NCBI GenBank assembly: GCA_965247065.1
Contig: CBDFGN010000006.1
Coordinates: 1,364,001-1,428,000 of the forward strand
From: CBDFGN01 sp965247065
GTDB taxonomy: Bacteria; Bacteroidota; Bacteroidia; Cytophagales; Cyclobacteriaceae
Reading direction: 5' to 3'
DNA: 64,000 bases
Part shown: positions 22,458 through 31,254 of the stretch, in pieces
Layout of the letters: each line of letters starts with the position of its first letter
How positions within the stretch are numbered: position 1 is the first letter of the stretch
Made by a program: the position numbers and the translations under genes
The notes under the pieces: generated by a model
What the model saw: only the letters and a program-made list of their open reading frames with translations
What the model was told of the DNA's origin: nothing
Database searches by the model: none

Positions 22458-23095
22458 ATAAGTCGATCGTTTAAAAAGTGGTCAACCTATATCAGGGACG
22501 TACAAAACTCTGCGCACTGCTTTCGCTTATGTGTTTTCATTACAGCACGGTTTGATGCACGCATAGACGACCGCGGAGCCATTGTCCTATTTGAAGATCA
22601 AAATCGTGCACTCTGGAATAAGGAGTTGATTAACCTGGGAATCCAATATCTAAAAAAATCTATAGCTGATACCTCACTCTCGGCTTACCACATCGAAGCA
22701 TCTATTAGCGCTGAGCACTGTCTGGCGGAAAGTTTTGAGACGACCGACTGGCAGAGCATTTACGATCAATATAAACTATTGGAAAAATTAAAGCCAAACC
22801 CAATTACTACCTTGAATTTGGCAATTATCCAAAGTAAGCTAGACGGTATCAAATCGTCATTGGATTTGTTAAACAAATTAGCAAAAAACAAAGTACTAAG
22901 TCACTACCATTTGCTTCCAGCCACCCAGGGAATATTCAATATGAAGCTTGGCAACTACAAAATGGCAATACACTTCCTGGGCCAGGCAAAGGGCTTGATG
23001 CATTCTCTTGCCGAAAGTGAATTCCTGGATAATAAAATTTCGGAATGCAAAAAGTTGCTCCCAACGGTCTGACAGTCGGGAGTAAATCCCCTTGG

Positions 23096-23527
23096 TTACC
23101 AGGGCTGACCTTCACCTTTTTCACAATAAGATGCCAGGCTTTTCACAAAATGTTCCCAGCCTGTTTTGGTCATTTCAAAAGGCTCCTGCCCTTCCCAATT
23201 TTTTTCGAAATCAGCGTGAGAAAAGATAACCTCGGATCCTTCCTGAGATTCTGAAATCTCGGTAATGATCTTGGTTCCAAGCCAGGCAGGATTTCCGTTC
23301 TCGGTGCACTCCCAAACCACTTTCTTATTTGGAATGAGTGTTTGGGTCCGAAATCCCATCTCGACGATTGTACCCTCCTTGTTGAACTTTAAAAGAGAGT
23401 CCATTCCCTCAGTATCGCCCACCTTGCAGTCCTTTGACCACCACCCGTTGATGCCTTCTTCAGTAGAAACAGCCCGATAAATGACCTCAGGAGAAGCCTT
23501 GATAGTTAAGTTGTGCCTAATGTCCAT
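23096..23527 (-). CDS. AHSA1/START-like (SRPBCC) protein
   Basis: 143 residues from ATG at 23527 (MDIRHNLTIKASPEVIYRAV); a longer reading from 23680 adds 51 residues that do not look like the family. The Activator-of-Hsp90-like fold is clear: SPEVIYRAVSTEEGINGWWS, FRTQTLIPNKKVVWECTENG, EVIFSHADFEKNW and the final helix TKTGWEHFVKSLASYCEKGE. Members bind small hydrophobic ligands; role here unknown. Convergent with the ECF gene. Confidence 0.85.
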   Translation of the reverse strand: MDIRHNLTIKASPEVIYRAVSTEEGINGWWSKDCKVGDTEGMDSLLKFNKEGTIVEMGFRTQTLIPNKKVVWECTENGNPAWLGTKIITEISESQEGSEVIFSHADFEKNWEGQEPFEMTKTGWEHFVKSLASYCEKGEGQPW

Positions 23528-23745
23528 TTTCGTAAGTTTTAGTATTAACAAACTATTTATACTGATGACAATCGAACCTGTAAGTTCAGGACGAGCATTG
23601 GAAAAAGTTATAGGTTCAGGAAGTATGGATGTGGTGACCCCGGGGACGTTCGTCAGATAATAAGATTGCCACCACGCCACAACCCCGAACCAGGCACCTC
23701 CGTTCTTTTAATTAGCACACACTCTACACTTGAACTCAAATTGTA

Positions 23746-24135
23746 TTGCGTTACCTCGTCCAAGCCAAACTAAAACCCGGCAAATCAAAGGATCTCCAAC
23801 GAGCTATCCGGGATCGTTCCCTGGGACAAGGATCCGTGGCTGGTGGTGAATATATCCGCAATATGTGCAAAGCGCGGAAGCTGGAAGATAGTACGGTCAC
23901 CTGGGTTGAGGTTTGTTACTGCCCCACGCCGCTGCAGGAGGAAAAACCGTACTGGGAGGAATATTTTCAGCTTCTCAAGATCAAAAACGCCCATAAGCGT
24001 GATCGTTGCAAGGATTTGAGCGGCATCGAGCCCTGGAGCTGCTCAAATTGTGATTGTACCGAGCAGCTGGAAGAGCGAATGAAAACTTGGGGAAAGGAGT
24101 TCCTGCCCGGTTTATTAGCTAATAAAGGGGAATGA
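23746..24135 (+). CDS. Conserved hypothetical protein with Cys-rich segment
   Basis: 129 residues starting at TTG; no better start is visible. An N-terminal ferredoxin-like region (RYLVQAKLKPGKSKDLQRAI) is followed by WVEVCYCPTPLQEEKPYWEE and the cysteine group GIEPWSCSNCDCTEQLEERM. The CSNCDC cluster suggests metal binding, but I cannot name the family. Free-standing gene between AHSA1 and the ArsR-rhodanese operon. Confidence 0.6.
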   Translation: MRYLVQAKLKPGKSKDLQRAIRDRSLGQGSVAGGEYIRNMCKARKLEDSTVTWVEVCYCPTPLQEEKPYWEEYFQLLKIKNAHKRDRCKDLSGIEPWSCSNCDCTEQLEERMKTWGKEFLPGLLANKGE

Positions 24136-24310
24136 TTTGCACATTCCGGCTACGACTGCACGAAGCCGTCCCGGCGAAGCAAGGCTCGGCGGCGGGGAAG
24201 GGAATGAGGTCCGGGGTCGGTCAATTCTCCTGATGATCAATGACCCCCACTGGGTCTCCCCCATGTCATAGCTGCTCTCATTCAAGACTATAATATTGTT
24301 ATAGGGCGGG

Positions 24311-24343
24311 AAGCCCCTCTACTGGTAATTTGGGGGTTCTTTT
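24311..24343 (+). terminator. Weak candidate terminator upstream of the ArsR operon
   Basis: AAGCCCC and GGGGGTT pair around a 14-base loop, followed by CTTTTC. Imperfect stem, so low certainty. Confidence 0.3.
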
Positions 24344-24359
24344 CTAGTATTGATCAAGT

Positions 24360-24387
24360 ATTCAATATAACTATTGATTAATTGAAT
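24360..24387. promoter_or_regulatory. Candidate ArsR/BigR-type operator
   Basis: ATTCAAT (24360..24366) and ATTGAAT (24381..24387) form a spaced palindrome in very AT-rich DNA about 40 bases before the ArsR-rhodanese start. BigR-type repressors bind AT-rich palindromes in their own promoter; binding here is inferred. Confidence 0.4.
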
Positions 24388-24425
24388 CATTTTTATTAAA
24401 TCGCATTTCCGACAATAAGTTGACG

Positions 24426-25079
24426 ATGGATAAGAGAGAATTCAAAGATCAGGTCTACAGTGAAATCTCCGGTTTGGCCAGGGCCCTATCCAATCCCCAT
24501 CGAATGGAAATAGTTGATCTGCTGGCAAACGGTAAAAAGACTGTAGAGCAAATAGCCAATGAAGTTCATTTATCGGTAGCCAACGCCTCTCAACACTTAC
24601 AGAATCTAAAGAGCCAAAGGTTGGTCAAGGCCAGTCGGAAAAAGAACTTCATCTTCTACTCATTGATGAATGACGAGTTTGTCACGGTTTGGCACGCGCT
24701 CAGGAATTATGTGCTAATGGGCAACCAAGAGGTGATTCAATTGATCAAGGATTTCAGGGAGGAAAGAGATGCTCTCCCAACAATATCCATGAAGGAATGG
24801 ATCCACAAAAAATCTGGTAAGGATTTTGTCTTGTTAGACGTTAGGCCCACCCAAGAGTATGAGGACGGCCATCTGCCGCATGCAGTTTCGGTCCCATTGG
24901 ATAAAATCCACGAGATGTTGCGAGGAACAGATAAGGGTAAAAAGATCGTAGTCTACTGCAGAGGTCCTTTATGTGTTTTTGCTGACGATGCTGTGCAGGT
25001 CATTAAGCAAAAAGGGTATGATGTATCCCGGCTAGTGGAAGGGTTTCCAGACTTGAAGATTCTTGAAACCCAACGATAA
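24426..25079 (+). CDS. ArsR-family repressor fused to a rhodanese domain
   Basis: 217 residues from ATG at 24426 (a TTG lies two codons earlier). Residues 10-95 are a winged helix (ARALSNPHRMEIVDLLANGK, then SVANASQHLQNLKSQRLVKA). Residues 115-215 are a rhodanese: FVLLDVRPTQEYEDGHLPHA and the active loop VYCRGPLCV with the sulfur-carrying Cys. The fusion would couple persulfide chemistry to DNA binding. It heads an operon with a rhodanese-metallo-beta-lactamase and an MFS transporter, as in BigR/SqrR-like sulfide-response loci. That it senses sulfide is inference from this context. Confidence 0.9.
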   Translation: MDKREFKDQVYSEISGLARALSNPHRMEIVDLLANGKKTVEQIANEVHLSVANASQHLQNLKSQRLVKASRKKNFIFYSLMNDEFVTVWHALRNYVLMGNQEVIQLIKDFREERDALPTISMKEWIHKKSGKDFVLLDVRPTQEYEDGHLPHAVSVPLDKIHEMLRGTDKGKKIVVYCRGPLCVFADDAVQVIKQKGYDVSRLVEGFPDLKILETQR

Positions 25080-25120
25080 CTTTAGAAAGTGGTCAAAAGT
25101 TGAGCTGAATATATAATCTC

Positions 25121-26230
25121 ATGAATGATAACATAAATATCACCATGTCAACTCTTAGAAGTTGGCTGGAAAATGATAAAAAGGTGTACGTGCTTGATGT
25201 GAGGCTGAAATCACAGCGCGAGGAGTGGCAGATACCGGGTAGTGTGCATTGGGATGAGTATGATAGAATAAAACAGAATGATCCAGCAGCTTTCGACTCA
25301 TTTGAATTATCAGACGAGATTCCCGTTGTCGCGGTGTGCAACTCCGGGAATGCCAGCCGCCTTGCAGCAAAACGATTGCGGGAAAAGGGAATCGAGGCCT
25401 ATTCATTGGAAAACGGAATGAAGGGGTGGTCTTCGGCCTGGAATTCAGCAACAATACACTCCGACGATAGCACTAGCATTATTCAGCTTAGGCGGACAGG
25501 GAAGGGATGTCTGTCTTATATCATTGGATCGGAGGATGAGGCGATAGTAATTGATCCCTCTCTGGATCCGGAGCTATATACAAGCATTGCCTCCGAAAAC
25601 GACTGGCAGATTAAGTATGTCCTCGACACCCATATACATGCCGATCATCTGTCCCGGGCAAAAGCGCTGGGCGGGAAAACAGGTGCTCAGGTCATGCTGC
25701 CGGCCCAGAATAGACTCTCATACTCGTTTAAACCTTTGGCGGATAAAGAGTTGCTCAAGCTCGGAAGCTCCGAATTAGAGGTGATTTATACGCCGGGTCA
25801 TACCCATGAGAGTGCCTGTTATTTTCTTAATAAGAGCATACTTTTTACCGGTGACACTTTGTTCACAGATGGTGTTGGAAGACCCGATTTGAAAGCCACC
25901 AATGAGGAGGTGTACCAAAGAGCCAAACATCTCTATTATTCGCTACAGGGTATTTTGACCTTGCCCGGGGAAACAAAAATTTTGCCAGGTCACACCTCCA
26001 GGGCTGTTCCATTTGATGGCAAGCCCATTTACGCCCTACTCAAAGACCTTTACAAAAATGTAAGTATGCTGAATTTGTCTGAGGAAGAGTTTATCGAGAC
26101 GATCGTCTCCAAGATTCCAAATACCCCACCCAATTACAGCAAAATAGTAGCGCTTAACCTGGTTGGTGACCTGGACAATATTGAAACCGATGAGTTGGAG
26201 GCAGGGGCCAATCGGTGTGCTATTAACTAA
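25121..26230 (+). CDS. Rhodanese + metallo-beta-lactamase protein (persulfide dioxygenase-like)
   Basis: 369 residues. An N-terminal rhodanese (VYVLDVRLKSQREEWQIPGS, active loop AVCNSGNASRLAAKRL) is followed at about 125-330 by an ETHE1/Blh-type metallo-beta-lactamase with the metal motif THIHADHLS, then YTPGHTHESACY, LFTGDTLFTDGVGRPDL and ILPGHTS. Fusions of this kind oxidise or transfer the sulfur of glutathione or low-molecular-weight persulfides. It follows the ArsR-rhodanese gene by 41 bases and abuts the MFS gene. All metal ligands are present. Confidence 0.92.
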   Translation: MNDNINITMSTLRSWLENDKKVYVLDVRLKSQREEWQIPGSVHWDEYDRIKQNDPAAFDSFELSDEIPVVAVCNSGNASRLAAKRLREKGIEAYSLENGMKGWSSAWNSATIHSDDSTSIIQLRRTGKGCLSYIIGSEDEAIVIDPSLDPELYTSIASENDWQIKYVLDTHIHADHLSRAKALGGKTGAQVMLPAQNRLSYSFKPLADKELLKLGSSELEVIYTPGHTHESACYFLNKSILFTGDTLFTDGVGRPDLKATNEEVYQRAKHLYYSLQGILTLPGETKILPGHTSRAVPFDGKPIYALLKDLYKNVSMLNLSEEEFIETIVSKIPNTPPNYSKIVALNLVGDLDNIETDELEAGANRCAIN

Positions 26231-27469
26231 ATGAATGCAGATGCAACAATTCTGGGCCTAAGGGAAAATTGGGCCCAGTTTACATTGCTGGTCCTCATCA
26301 ACGGGTTTGTCGGGGGGATGGTGGGACTGGAAAGAACGATCCTACCCAAGATAGCCGAGGAGGAGTATCATTTGGTAGCCACCTCCGCCGTCCTGTCCTT
26401 CATCATTGTTTTTGGAGTCGTAAAGGCGCTCACAAATTTTTTTGCGGGAGCACTGGCTAATAGGGTTGGTAGAAAGAATCTGCTGGTCACTGGATGGCTC
26501 TTTGCGTTGCCCATACCCTTTATCCTCATTTACGCTCCCAGCTGGAACTGGGTAGTTTTTGCTAATGTTTTCCTGGGCATAAATCAAGGATTGTGCTGGA
26601 CCTGCACAGTTCTCATGAAAATCGATCTTGTCGGCGAAAAAAACCGAGGACTGGCTATGGGGCTAAATGAATCCGCAGGCTATCTGGCGGTAGCTTTAAT
26701 TGCTTTTTCCACCGGCTGGATAGCTGCAAACTATGGGTTGAAACCCCTTCCGTTTTATCTCGGAGTGGGTCTGTCGATTTTTGGTTTGTTAACTAGTTGG
26801 CTCCTGGTTAAAGATACCACTCACCACGTTGCTAAGGAATCAGAATCTAGCCAAGCGGCTTCATTAAGAAATATATTCTGGGAGACGACCTGGTCTCACA
26901 AGAATCTGGGATCTGTTACCCAGGCGGGCATGGTCAATAACTTGAATGATGGAATGATTTGGGGATTATTCCCGATTTTACTTGCCGCCCAGGGTTTCGA
27001 CCTGGCCCAGATAGCATACATTGTCGCCGTGTACCCAGCCGTCTGGGGATTGGGTCAATTAATCACCGGGAAAGTAGCTGATCATGCAAACAAAAAGACA
27101 ATGTTATTCTGGGGTATGCTGCTGCAGGGAATTGCTCTGCTCCTGATGACCTGGGCTTCAACCTTCAACCAGTTTATAGTTCTGTCCACCATCTTGGGTG
27201 TAGGTACGGCAGCTGTTTATCCCACCTTTTTGGCAACCATTGCAGATTTCACTCACCCAAATCAGCGCGCTGAGAGCATTGGGGTCTTTCGCCTGTGGAG
27301 AGATCTCGGCTATGCAGTGGGGGCAGTTTTGACCGGCCTCATCAGTGATTATTTTGGGATAAGTCAATCTATCCTGGTAATAGGGGGTCTAACCGTAATT
27401 TCAGCAATCATAATTGAATACAGAATGACATCAGGGGAAATTAGCGACCATGTCAAAGCCGGGAGGTGA
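26231..27469 (+). CDS. MFS transporter of the sulfur-response operon
   Basis: 412 residues with about 12 hydrophobic segments. The A-motif-like loop FAGALANRVGRKNLLVTGWL sits between helices 2 and 3, and a second, VADHANKKTML, between 8 and 9. ATG follows the stop of the previous gene directly (TAA-ATG), so the two are co-translated. Probably an inner-membrane exporter of a sulfur compound or related anion; the substrate is inferred from the operon only. A hairpin at 27480..27505 follows. Confidence 0.9.
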   Translation: MNADATILGLRENWAQFTLLVLINGFVGGMVGLERTILPKIAEEEYHLVATSAVLSFIIVFGVVKALTNFFAGALANRVGRKNLLVTGWLFALPIPFILIYAPSWNWVVFANVFLGINQGLCWTCTVLMKIDLVGEKNRGLAMGLNESAGYLAVALIAFSTGWIAANYGLKPLPFYLGVGLSIFGLLTSWLLVKDTTHHVAKESESSQAASLRNIFWETTWSHKNLGSVTQAGMVNNLNDGMIWGLFPILLAAQGFDLAQIAYIVAVYPAVWGLGQLITGKVADHANKKTMLFWGMLLQGIALLLMTWASTFNQFIVLSTILGVGTAAVYPTFLATIADFTHPNQRAESIGVFRLWRDLGYAVGAVLTGLISDYFGISQSILVIGGLTVISAIIIEYRMTSGEISDHVKAGR

Positions 27470-27479
27470 ATTGGACCTC

Positions 27480-27505
27480 ACGTCCCAAACGTACTTTAGG
27501 GACGT
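27480..27505 (+). terminator. Candidate terminator after the MFS gene
   Basis: ACGTCCC (27480..27486) and GGGACGT (27499..27505) pair around a 12-base loop, ten bases after the stop. No clear U-tract. Confidence 0.45.
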
Positions 27506-28409
27506 AAGCTGGTTTGAATATTGAGTATTAAGTATCGATTATAGTACGCTTAAAATCAGATAATTAAGTGTTATCTATGGATTTATTAATTTAATATAAT
27601 CTTTGATCAGTTTCTCTCCGGCCGCTGGCTTTTCTAGAGCAACACTAGCCAGCCTGCTAAGACCCCGGACGGAGATCTATTCTAATCCTTAATCCTAAAG
27701 AATGAATGAATGATTGGGGATCGCGGTTCGACGGCCGGTAATGGATCTCTCTGATAGTTACTTAATGCACGGATCCAATTGCACTCTTGTCATTATACTA
27801 CTTCTCTTTCTCCTTCAACTTTTCTTCGACCGATTCATGCTACCTCCTAATCCAACAACCAACCTTCTTATTTATAAAAACCAGACCCGGAGCAAGTCCG
27901 TGGAGGAACTGAATTATTAGGCGTCAGCCAATTATGGGAGTGTCTCTTCTTCTCGCACAGACGCAACCTTTAACCGTGGTTTGATTGTATTATAAACTAC
28001 CGGCACTATCGGTAGGCTCGCTTAATCAGATGGGAACAATCATGGAAGAATCAATGACAGGATTTTTTGGCCTCACAGCTCTCATAGCTGCTTTTGTCAG
28101 TTTTATGCTTACTATGATATTATTGGTAACGCGTAAACAAACCCGCATACCAGGTTCCAAAGAGAACAGAGTCGGATTGAAAGGCTAAAGGCCAGATAGC
28201 GCTATGCGCTGGTTCATCCTAAGGACCCACTGGGCTCAACAACCAAAGGCGAAATGCAAGATAGCGCTGTTCGCGGTTCGCAATTCGCAGGTCCACCAAA
28301 AGTACTTATAGGCGAAGCAGTCAACATTAACTTTAGGGTTTTGTGACATTTTTGTTACACTTATCGGTTAGCTTAGCCGCACAAATCCGGAGTTTATGGG
28401 CTTGACTAA
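27506..28409. other. 900-bp region without a clear gene; two-stem structure and a possible small membrane ORF
   Basis: At 27616..27674 CTCCG pairs with CGGAG and, inside, GCTGGCT (27624) with AGCCAGC (27647), giving a compact two-stem fold. From ATG at 28030 a 52-codon frame (MGTIMEESMTGFFGLTALIA ...) has one transmembrane helix and a basic tail, and could be a small membrane protein. AGATAGCGCT occurs twice (near 28194 and 28259). Nothing else is recognised. Confidence 0.4.
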
Positions 28410-29087
28410 GTGAGTCTAATGAGAAAAATTTGGTTCTCTTTACCAGTAACGGTTTTTGCCGCATGCATCGGAACTGACCTGGTTGAGGATCTGGTTGAGG
28501 AAAGGGTGATCATTCAAAATGTGATCACATCTTTTAAGATTGGCGATTCCTATCAGTTTAGGGCGACCTATTTTGACCACGCGGGAATCGTGTCGAACAC
28601 CACCCTGACCTGGAGTAGCGGAGACGAATCGGTGATCACAATTGATATGGATGGTGTCGCTACCGCTGTTTCCCAAGGACTCACCACCATCACGGTGGCC
28701 ATTACCGGCGCATCGTCATCCATAGAGGTCGCAGCCGATACCAACACAACTACGCTTCTTCAGGAGCGGATTGCTACATTGGTTACGGTTAGTTCCTATC
28801 CACTATCCGGGGATGTTACTTTAATGGATGAAGGGGATAGTTTTATAATGACGTTTTCGGATGATTTTAGCACTACTTCGGCTTTACCCGGCTTGTATGT
28901 TTATTTGACCAATAATCCCAATTCTATAAATAATGCCCTGGAAATAGCCAGGGTAAAGGATTTCAGAGGAGCTCAGAGCTATGATATACCGGTGGAAGAG
29001 GACTTTGGTCTTTTCACCTACAATTACGTGCTGTTCTATTGTAAACCTTTTGTGGTTCCCGTTGGATTGGGAGAACTCACACCCTAA
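28410..29087 (+). CDS. Lipoprotein with Ig-like (BIG2-type) and DM13 domains
   Basis: From GTG at 28410, or ATG at 28419 (MRKIWFSLPVTVFAACIGTD), the protein has a lipobox FAAC. A BIG2-like domain at about 35-110 contains LTWSSGDESVITIDMDGVAT followed by AVSQGLTTITV. Residues 120-225 are DM13: YPLSGDVTLMDEGDSFIMTF, FSTTSALPGLYVYLTNNP, ARVKDFRGAQSYDIP and VLFYCKPFVVPVG. DM13 is proposed to act in surface redox or adhesion. The beta-barrel gene follows after two bases, so they probably form a functional pair at the outer membrane. Confidence 0.85.
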   Translation: MSLMRKIWFSLPVTVFAACIGTDLVEDLVEERVIIQNVITSFKIGDSYQFRATYFDHAGIVSNTTLTWSSGDESVITIDMDGVATAVSQGLTTITVAITGASSSIEVAADTNTTTLLQERIATLVTVSSYPLSGDVTLMDEGDSFIMTFSDDFSTTSALPGLYVYLTNNPNSINNALEIARVKDFRGAQSYDIPVEEDFGLFTYNYVLFYCKPFVVPVGLGELTP

Positions 29088-29089
29088 TC

Positions 29090-29944
29090 ATGAAGTACCG
29101 CTGCCTCATATTACTGTCTCTTCTAGCCGCAGCCAACCTACATGCCGGAGGTGGCTGGACCTTGAAAAAAGGTACTGGGTTTTATAAACTGAGTCAATGG
29201 TGGGTAATAGCGGATCAACACTACACTAATACCGGAGGTATAGATCCTAACGGAACCAGGGGTACATTTAATACCAGCCTTTATGCTGAATATGGTATCT
29301 CAGATCGATTTAACGGGATCGTTTATTTTCCTTTTTTCAGCCGGTCTGTCTTATATGAACAAGTTTCCGCGACCACCGGGGAGGTAATTGCGGAAGGAGA
29401 TGCCGTGAATTCAATTGGCGATACCGATGTCAGTTTCAAATATGGCCTGATTCAAAATAAGCCTATCGTACTCAGCGCAACTCTTACCTTGGGTCTTCCC
29501 CTGGGGAAAGCCGAGGGGGGTCGGGATGGATCGCTTCAGACCGGGGATGGAGAGTTCAATCAAATGATCGCGCTTGATGTGAGCCGGTCATTCGTCTTAG
29601 GAAGCACTTACCCCTATCTTTCAGCCTATGTCGGTTTCAACAACCGGACCAACGGTTATTCAGATGAGTTTATTTACGGGGTCGAGACCGGGATTACAAT
29701 CAAAAAATTCACCGGCATTGTCAGGCTTTTCGGTGTACAATCCTTCAACAATGGCGATCCGACCTTCAATTCGCAAGGGACCAGTCTTTTTTCCAATAAT
29801 CGTGAATACCTCTCCTTTTCACCCGAGCTGTCCTACTCCTTTTCATCCAAATGGGGTATCTCTTCCAGCTACGGCGGAGCAGCGCAGGGAAGATTAATTT
29901 TTGCCAGACCCTCCTATTCGTTTGGTATTTATCTGAAGACGTGA
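29090..29944 (+). CDS. Outer-membrane beta-barrel protein paired with the DM13 lipoprotein
   Basis: 284 residues with a signal peptide (cleavage after NLHA). The mature chain is a run of amphipathic strands with alternating aromatic residues (YKLSQWWVIADQHY, NTSLYAEYGISDRFNGIVYF, VSFKYGLIQNKPIVLSATLT) and ends in SYSFGIYLKT. It resembles the 'transporter/alpha-amylase-associated' (MetA-pathway of phenol type) barrels of Bacteroidota only in form. Function unknown, but the two-base gap to the DM13 gene suggests a joint role. Strand count is about 12-14. Confidence 0.75.
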   Translation: MKYRCLILLSLLAAANLHAGGGWTLKKGTGFYKLSQWWVIADQHYTNTGGIDPNGTRGTFNTSLYAEYGISDRFNGIVYFPFFSRSVLYEQVSATTGEVIAEGDAVNSIGDTDVSFKYGLIQNKPIVLSATLTLGLPLGKAEGGRDGSLQTGDGEFNQMIALDVSRSFVLGSTYPYLSAYVGFNNRTNGYSDEFIYGVETGITIKKFTGIVRLFGVQSFNNGDPTFNSQGTSLFSNNREYLSFSPELSYSFSSKWGISSSYGGAAQGRLIFARPSYSFGIYLKT

Positions 29945-30321
29945 CCGACTGGGCTGATCTCGGGTGAGGCGCAAACCTGACCGAAAGATCAATCGATTTT
30001 TCTGCCGTCCACCAGTTGAACCAGATCCCACAAGTTCTCATCAGATAAACCAATCAACAAATAAACCTTTCGGTCTTCCCAATGGAAAGGAATGGGGTAC
30101 AAACTTAAAACTGACTATATTCCCACCAACAAAATAATCAATCCAGTCATGTCCTCAATATCCAATCCCAGACTGGCTTTATTGATCCTCTTCTTACCGA
30201 TGAACTCGGCGTATTGTCAAGACCTTGATTCAATTTAAACCCGTAACAAACCCGTAATAACCTGGACGGCTTCCCGCCTCAGCCTCGGTCCAGTTTGAGA
30301 AATTCAACAATTCAACACAAT
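29945..30321. other. Intergenic, with a 29-codon signal-peptide relic
   Basis: At 30148..30237 the frame MSSISNPRLALLILFLPMNS-AYCQDLDSI-stop is a signal peptide followed by an immediate stop, presumably the stump of a lost secreted protein. The rest contains nothing recognised. Confidence 0.4.
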
Positions 30322-30801
30322 TTAGTACGGTACTAATCCCTCCATGCCCAGACATTTCCTTATGTACGCAATTTGACCCAGATGCCATCCTTCGTGATAT
30401 ATCCAAAAGGCCAGCATTCCCCCCAGGGTTCTATGGCCATGAGGCATATCATAACCAACGTCGCGTTTCAGGTCCTCGGGGCTCAATGCGGCCATTTTTT
30501 CGAGCATTGGTACAGAGACCAATTGCCAGAACTCCTTTAGTTCAGCCATTGGGGGGTATTCGAGCTTCGGATCATAGGCCTTACGAAATAACTTGTACCA
30601 GGGATTTTCGATTCTGTCGGCTACCAATTCCAAAATGTGTGTCCGGGTCATGGTTAAGTGGCCCGCCAGCCAAATAACCGGATTGGCGTTATCCGAGATA
30701 CGCTCTCTGGCTGCTTTATCATCCAGGCTAAAAACCCCTTCCCGGTAAAGTTTATTGTTATAGGCAAACAAATCTTTGATGGCTTCTGCTGTGACTTCCA
30801 T
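30322..30801 (-). CDS. DinB-family protein
   Basis: From ATG at 30801 (MEVTAEAIKDLFAYNNKLYR) the protein has 159 residues; an extended start at 30882 adds 27 atypical residues. The four-helix DinB fold shows the His ligands in WLAGHLTMTRTHIL, TLGGMLAFWIYHEGWHLGQI, where His-x3-His is the metal pair at the end. Members are thiol- or metal-dependent transferases of varied function. Free-standing gene. Confidence 0.85.
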   Translation of the reverse strand: MEVTAEAIKDLFAYNNKLYREGVFSLDDKAARERISDNANPVIWLAGHLTMTRTHILELVADRIENPWYKLFRKAYDPKLEYPPMAELKEFWQLVSVPMLEKMAALSPEDLKRDVGYDMPHGHRTLGGMLAFWIYHEGWHLGQIAYIRKCLGMEGLVPY

Positions 30802-30882
30802 TGGATTGAGATTGATTCTTGGATTAGAACGATATCGATGGAGAATTTGGCAAGATAAACCCGCAATGTCAACAGTTTTCAT

Positions 30883-31254
30883 GCCTGGCCATTGGCCTAT
30901 TGTCCTTGGAGATCGCTGTGTCCAAGCAACATCCCATTAGGAGTGAAGACAAATATCTGTCACTGAATCTGCATATCCGGCCTGAGTTGGTGGCTCAAGA
31001 TTGATCTCGACCCGCCAGCAAAGGCAAAATTGAAGAAACCAAACTGCTCAACTCTTCAGCATTTACCGGTATTGAATTTAGCGCCATCCGATCCAACCAC
31101 CAGGCCAGTACCCACGACAAAGCCGAGTGACCGGTCAGGGCTGGGGATTTTAGGATATGACCTCCTGGGTGGACTCCGATCCCTTAGCCGACGAGATTTT
31201 CATTAGCCGAAAAATGTTCCGAAAAAGTACTGAGTCAATTGGGGGGGGCAATAT
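30883..31254. other. Intergenic, nothing recognised
   Basis: About 370 bases with no supported frame, repeat or hairpin; probably decayed coding DNA. Confidence 0.4.

Larger units (their letters stand above)
21186..22504 (-). mobile_element. IS3-family insertion sequence, copy 1 (1319 bp, AAA target duplication)
   Basis: Ends are TGAAGATCCCTGAT (plus-strand left) and, read from the right, TGTACGTCCCTGATATAGG; both lead into GTTGACCACTTTT. A 3-bp duplication AAA flanks it (21183..21185 and 22505..22507), and joining across it restores the ECF frame. It carries orfA and orfB on the minus strand. Copy 2 at 41356..42674 has the same length and differs at one noticed base. Confidence 0.95.
20484..23072 (+). 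pseudogene. ECF42-type RNA polymerase sigma factor, split by an IS3-family element
   Basis: The N-terminal part (20484 to 21185) has region 2 (VAEDIVQETLISALHHW, then NPTGWLMQVAKRKALNQLKR), the CCHPSLTVESQIALTLKALC segment and region 4 (VKEVANALLVTDSTVSKRLY). After DHFAKNQK the IS begins. Past the IS, AAA CTC TGC continues as LCALLSLMCFHYS, then one extra base near 22545 shifts the frame into ARFDARIDDRGAIVLFEDQN and the long TPR-like C-terminal extension typical of ECF42, ending at 23072. A free N-terminal piece of 234 residues could still be made, but the intact 400-residue factor cannot. Confidence 0.9.

Noticed and set aside
22338..22504. N-terminal part of the 244-codon frame that ends at 23072
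   Set aside because: The first 55 or so codons are antisense to the IS3 orfA and its end; only the part after the IS is the sigma factor's C-terminus.
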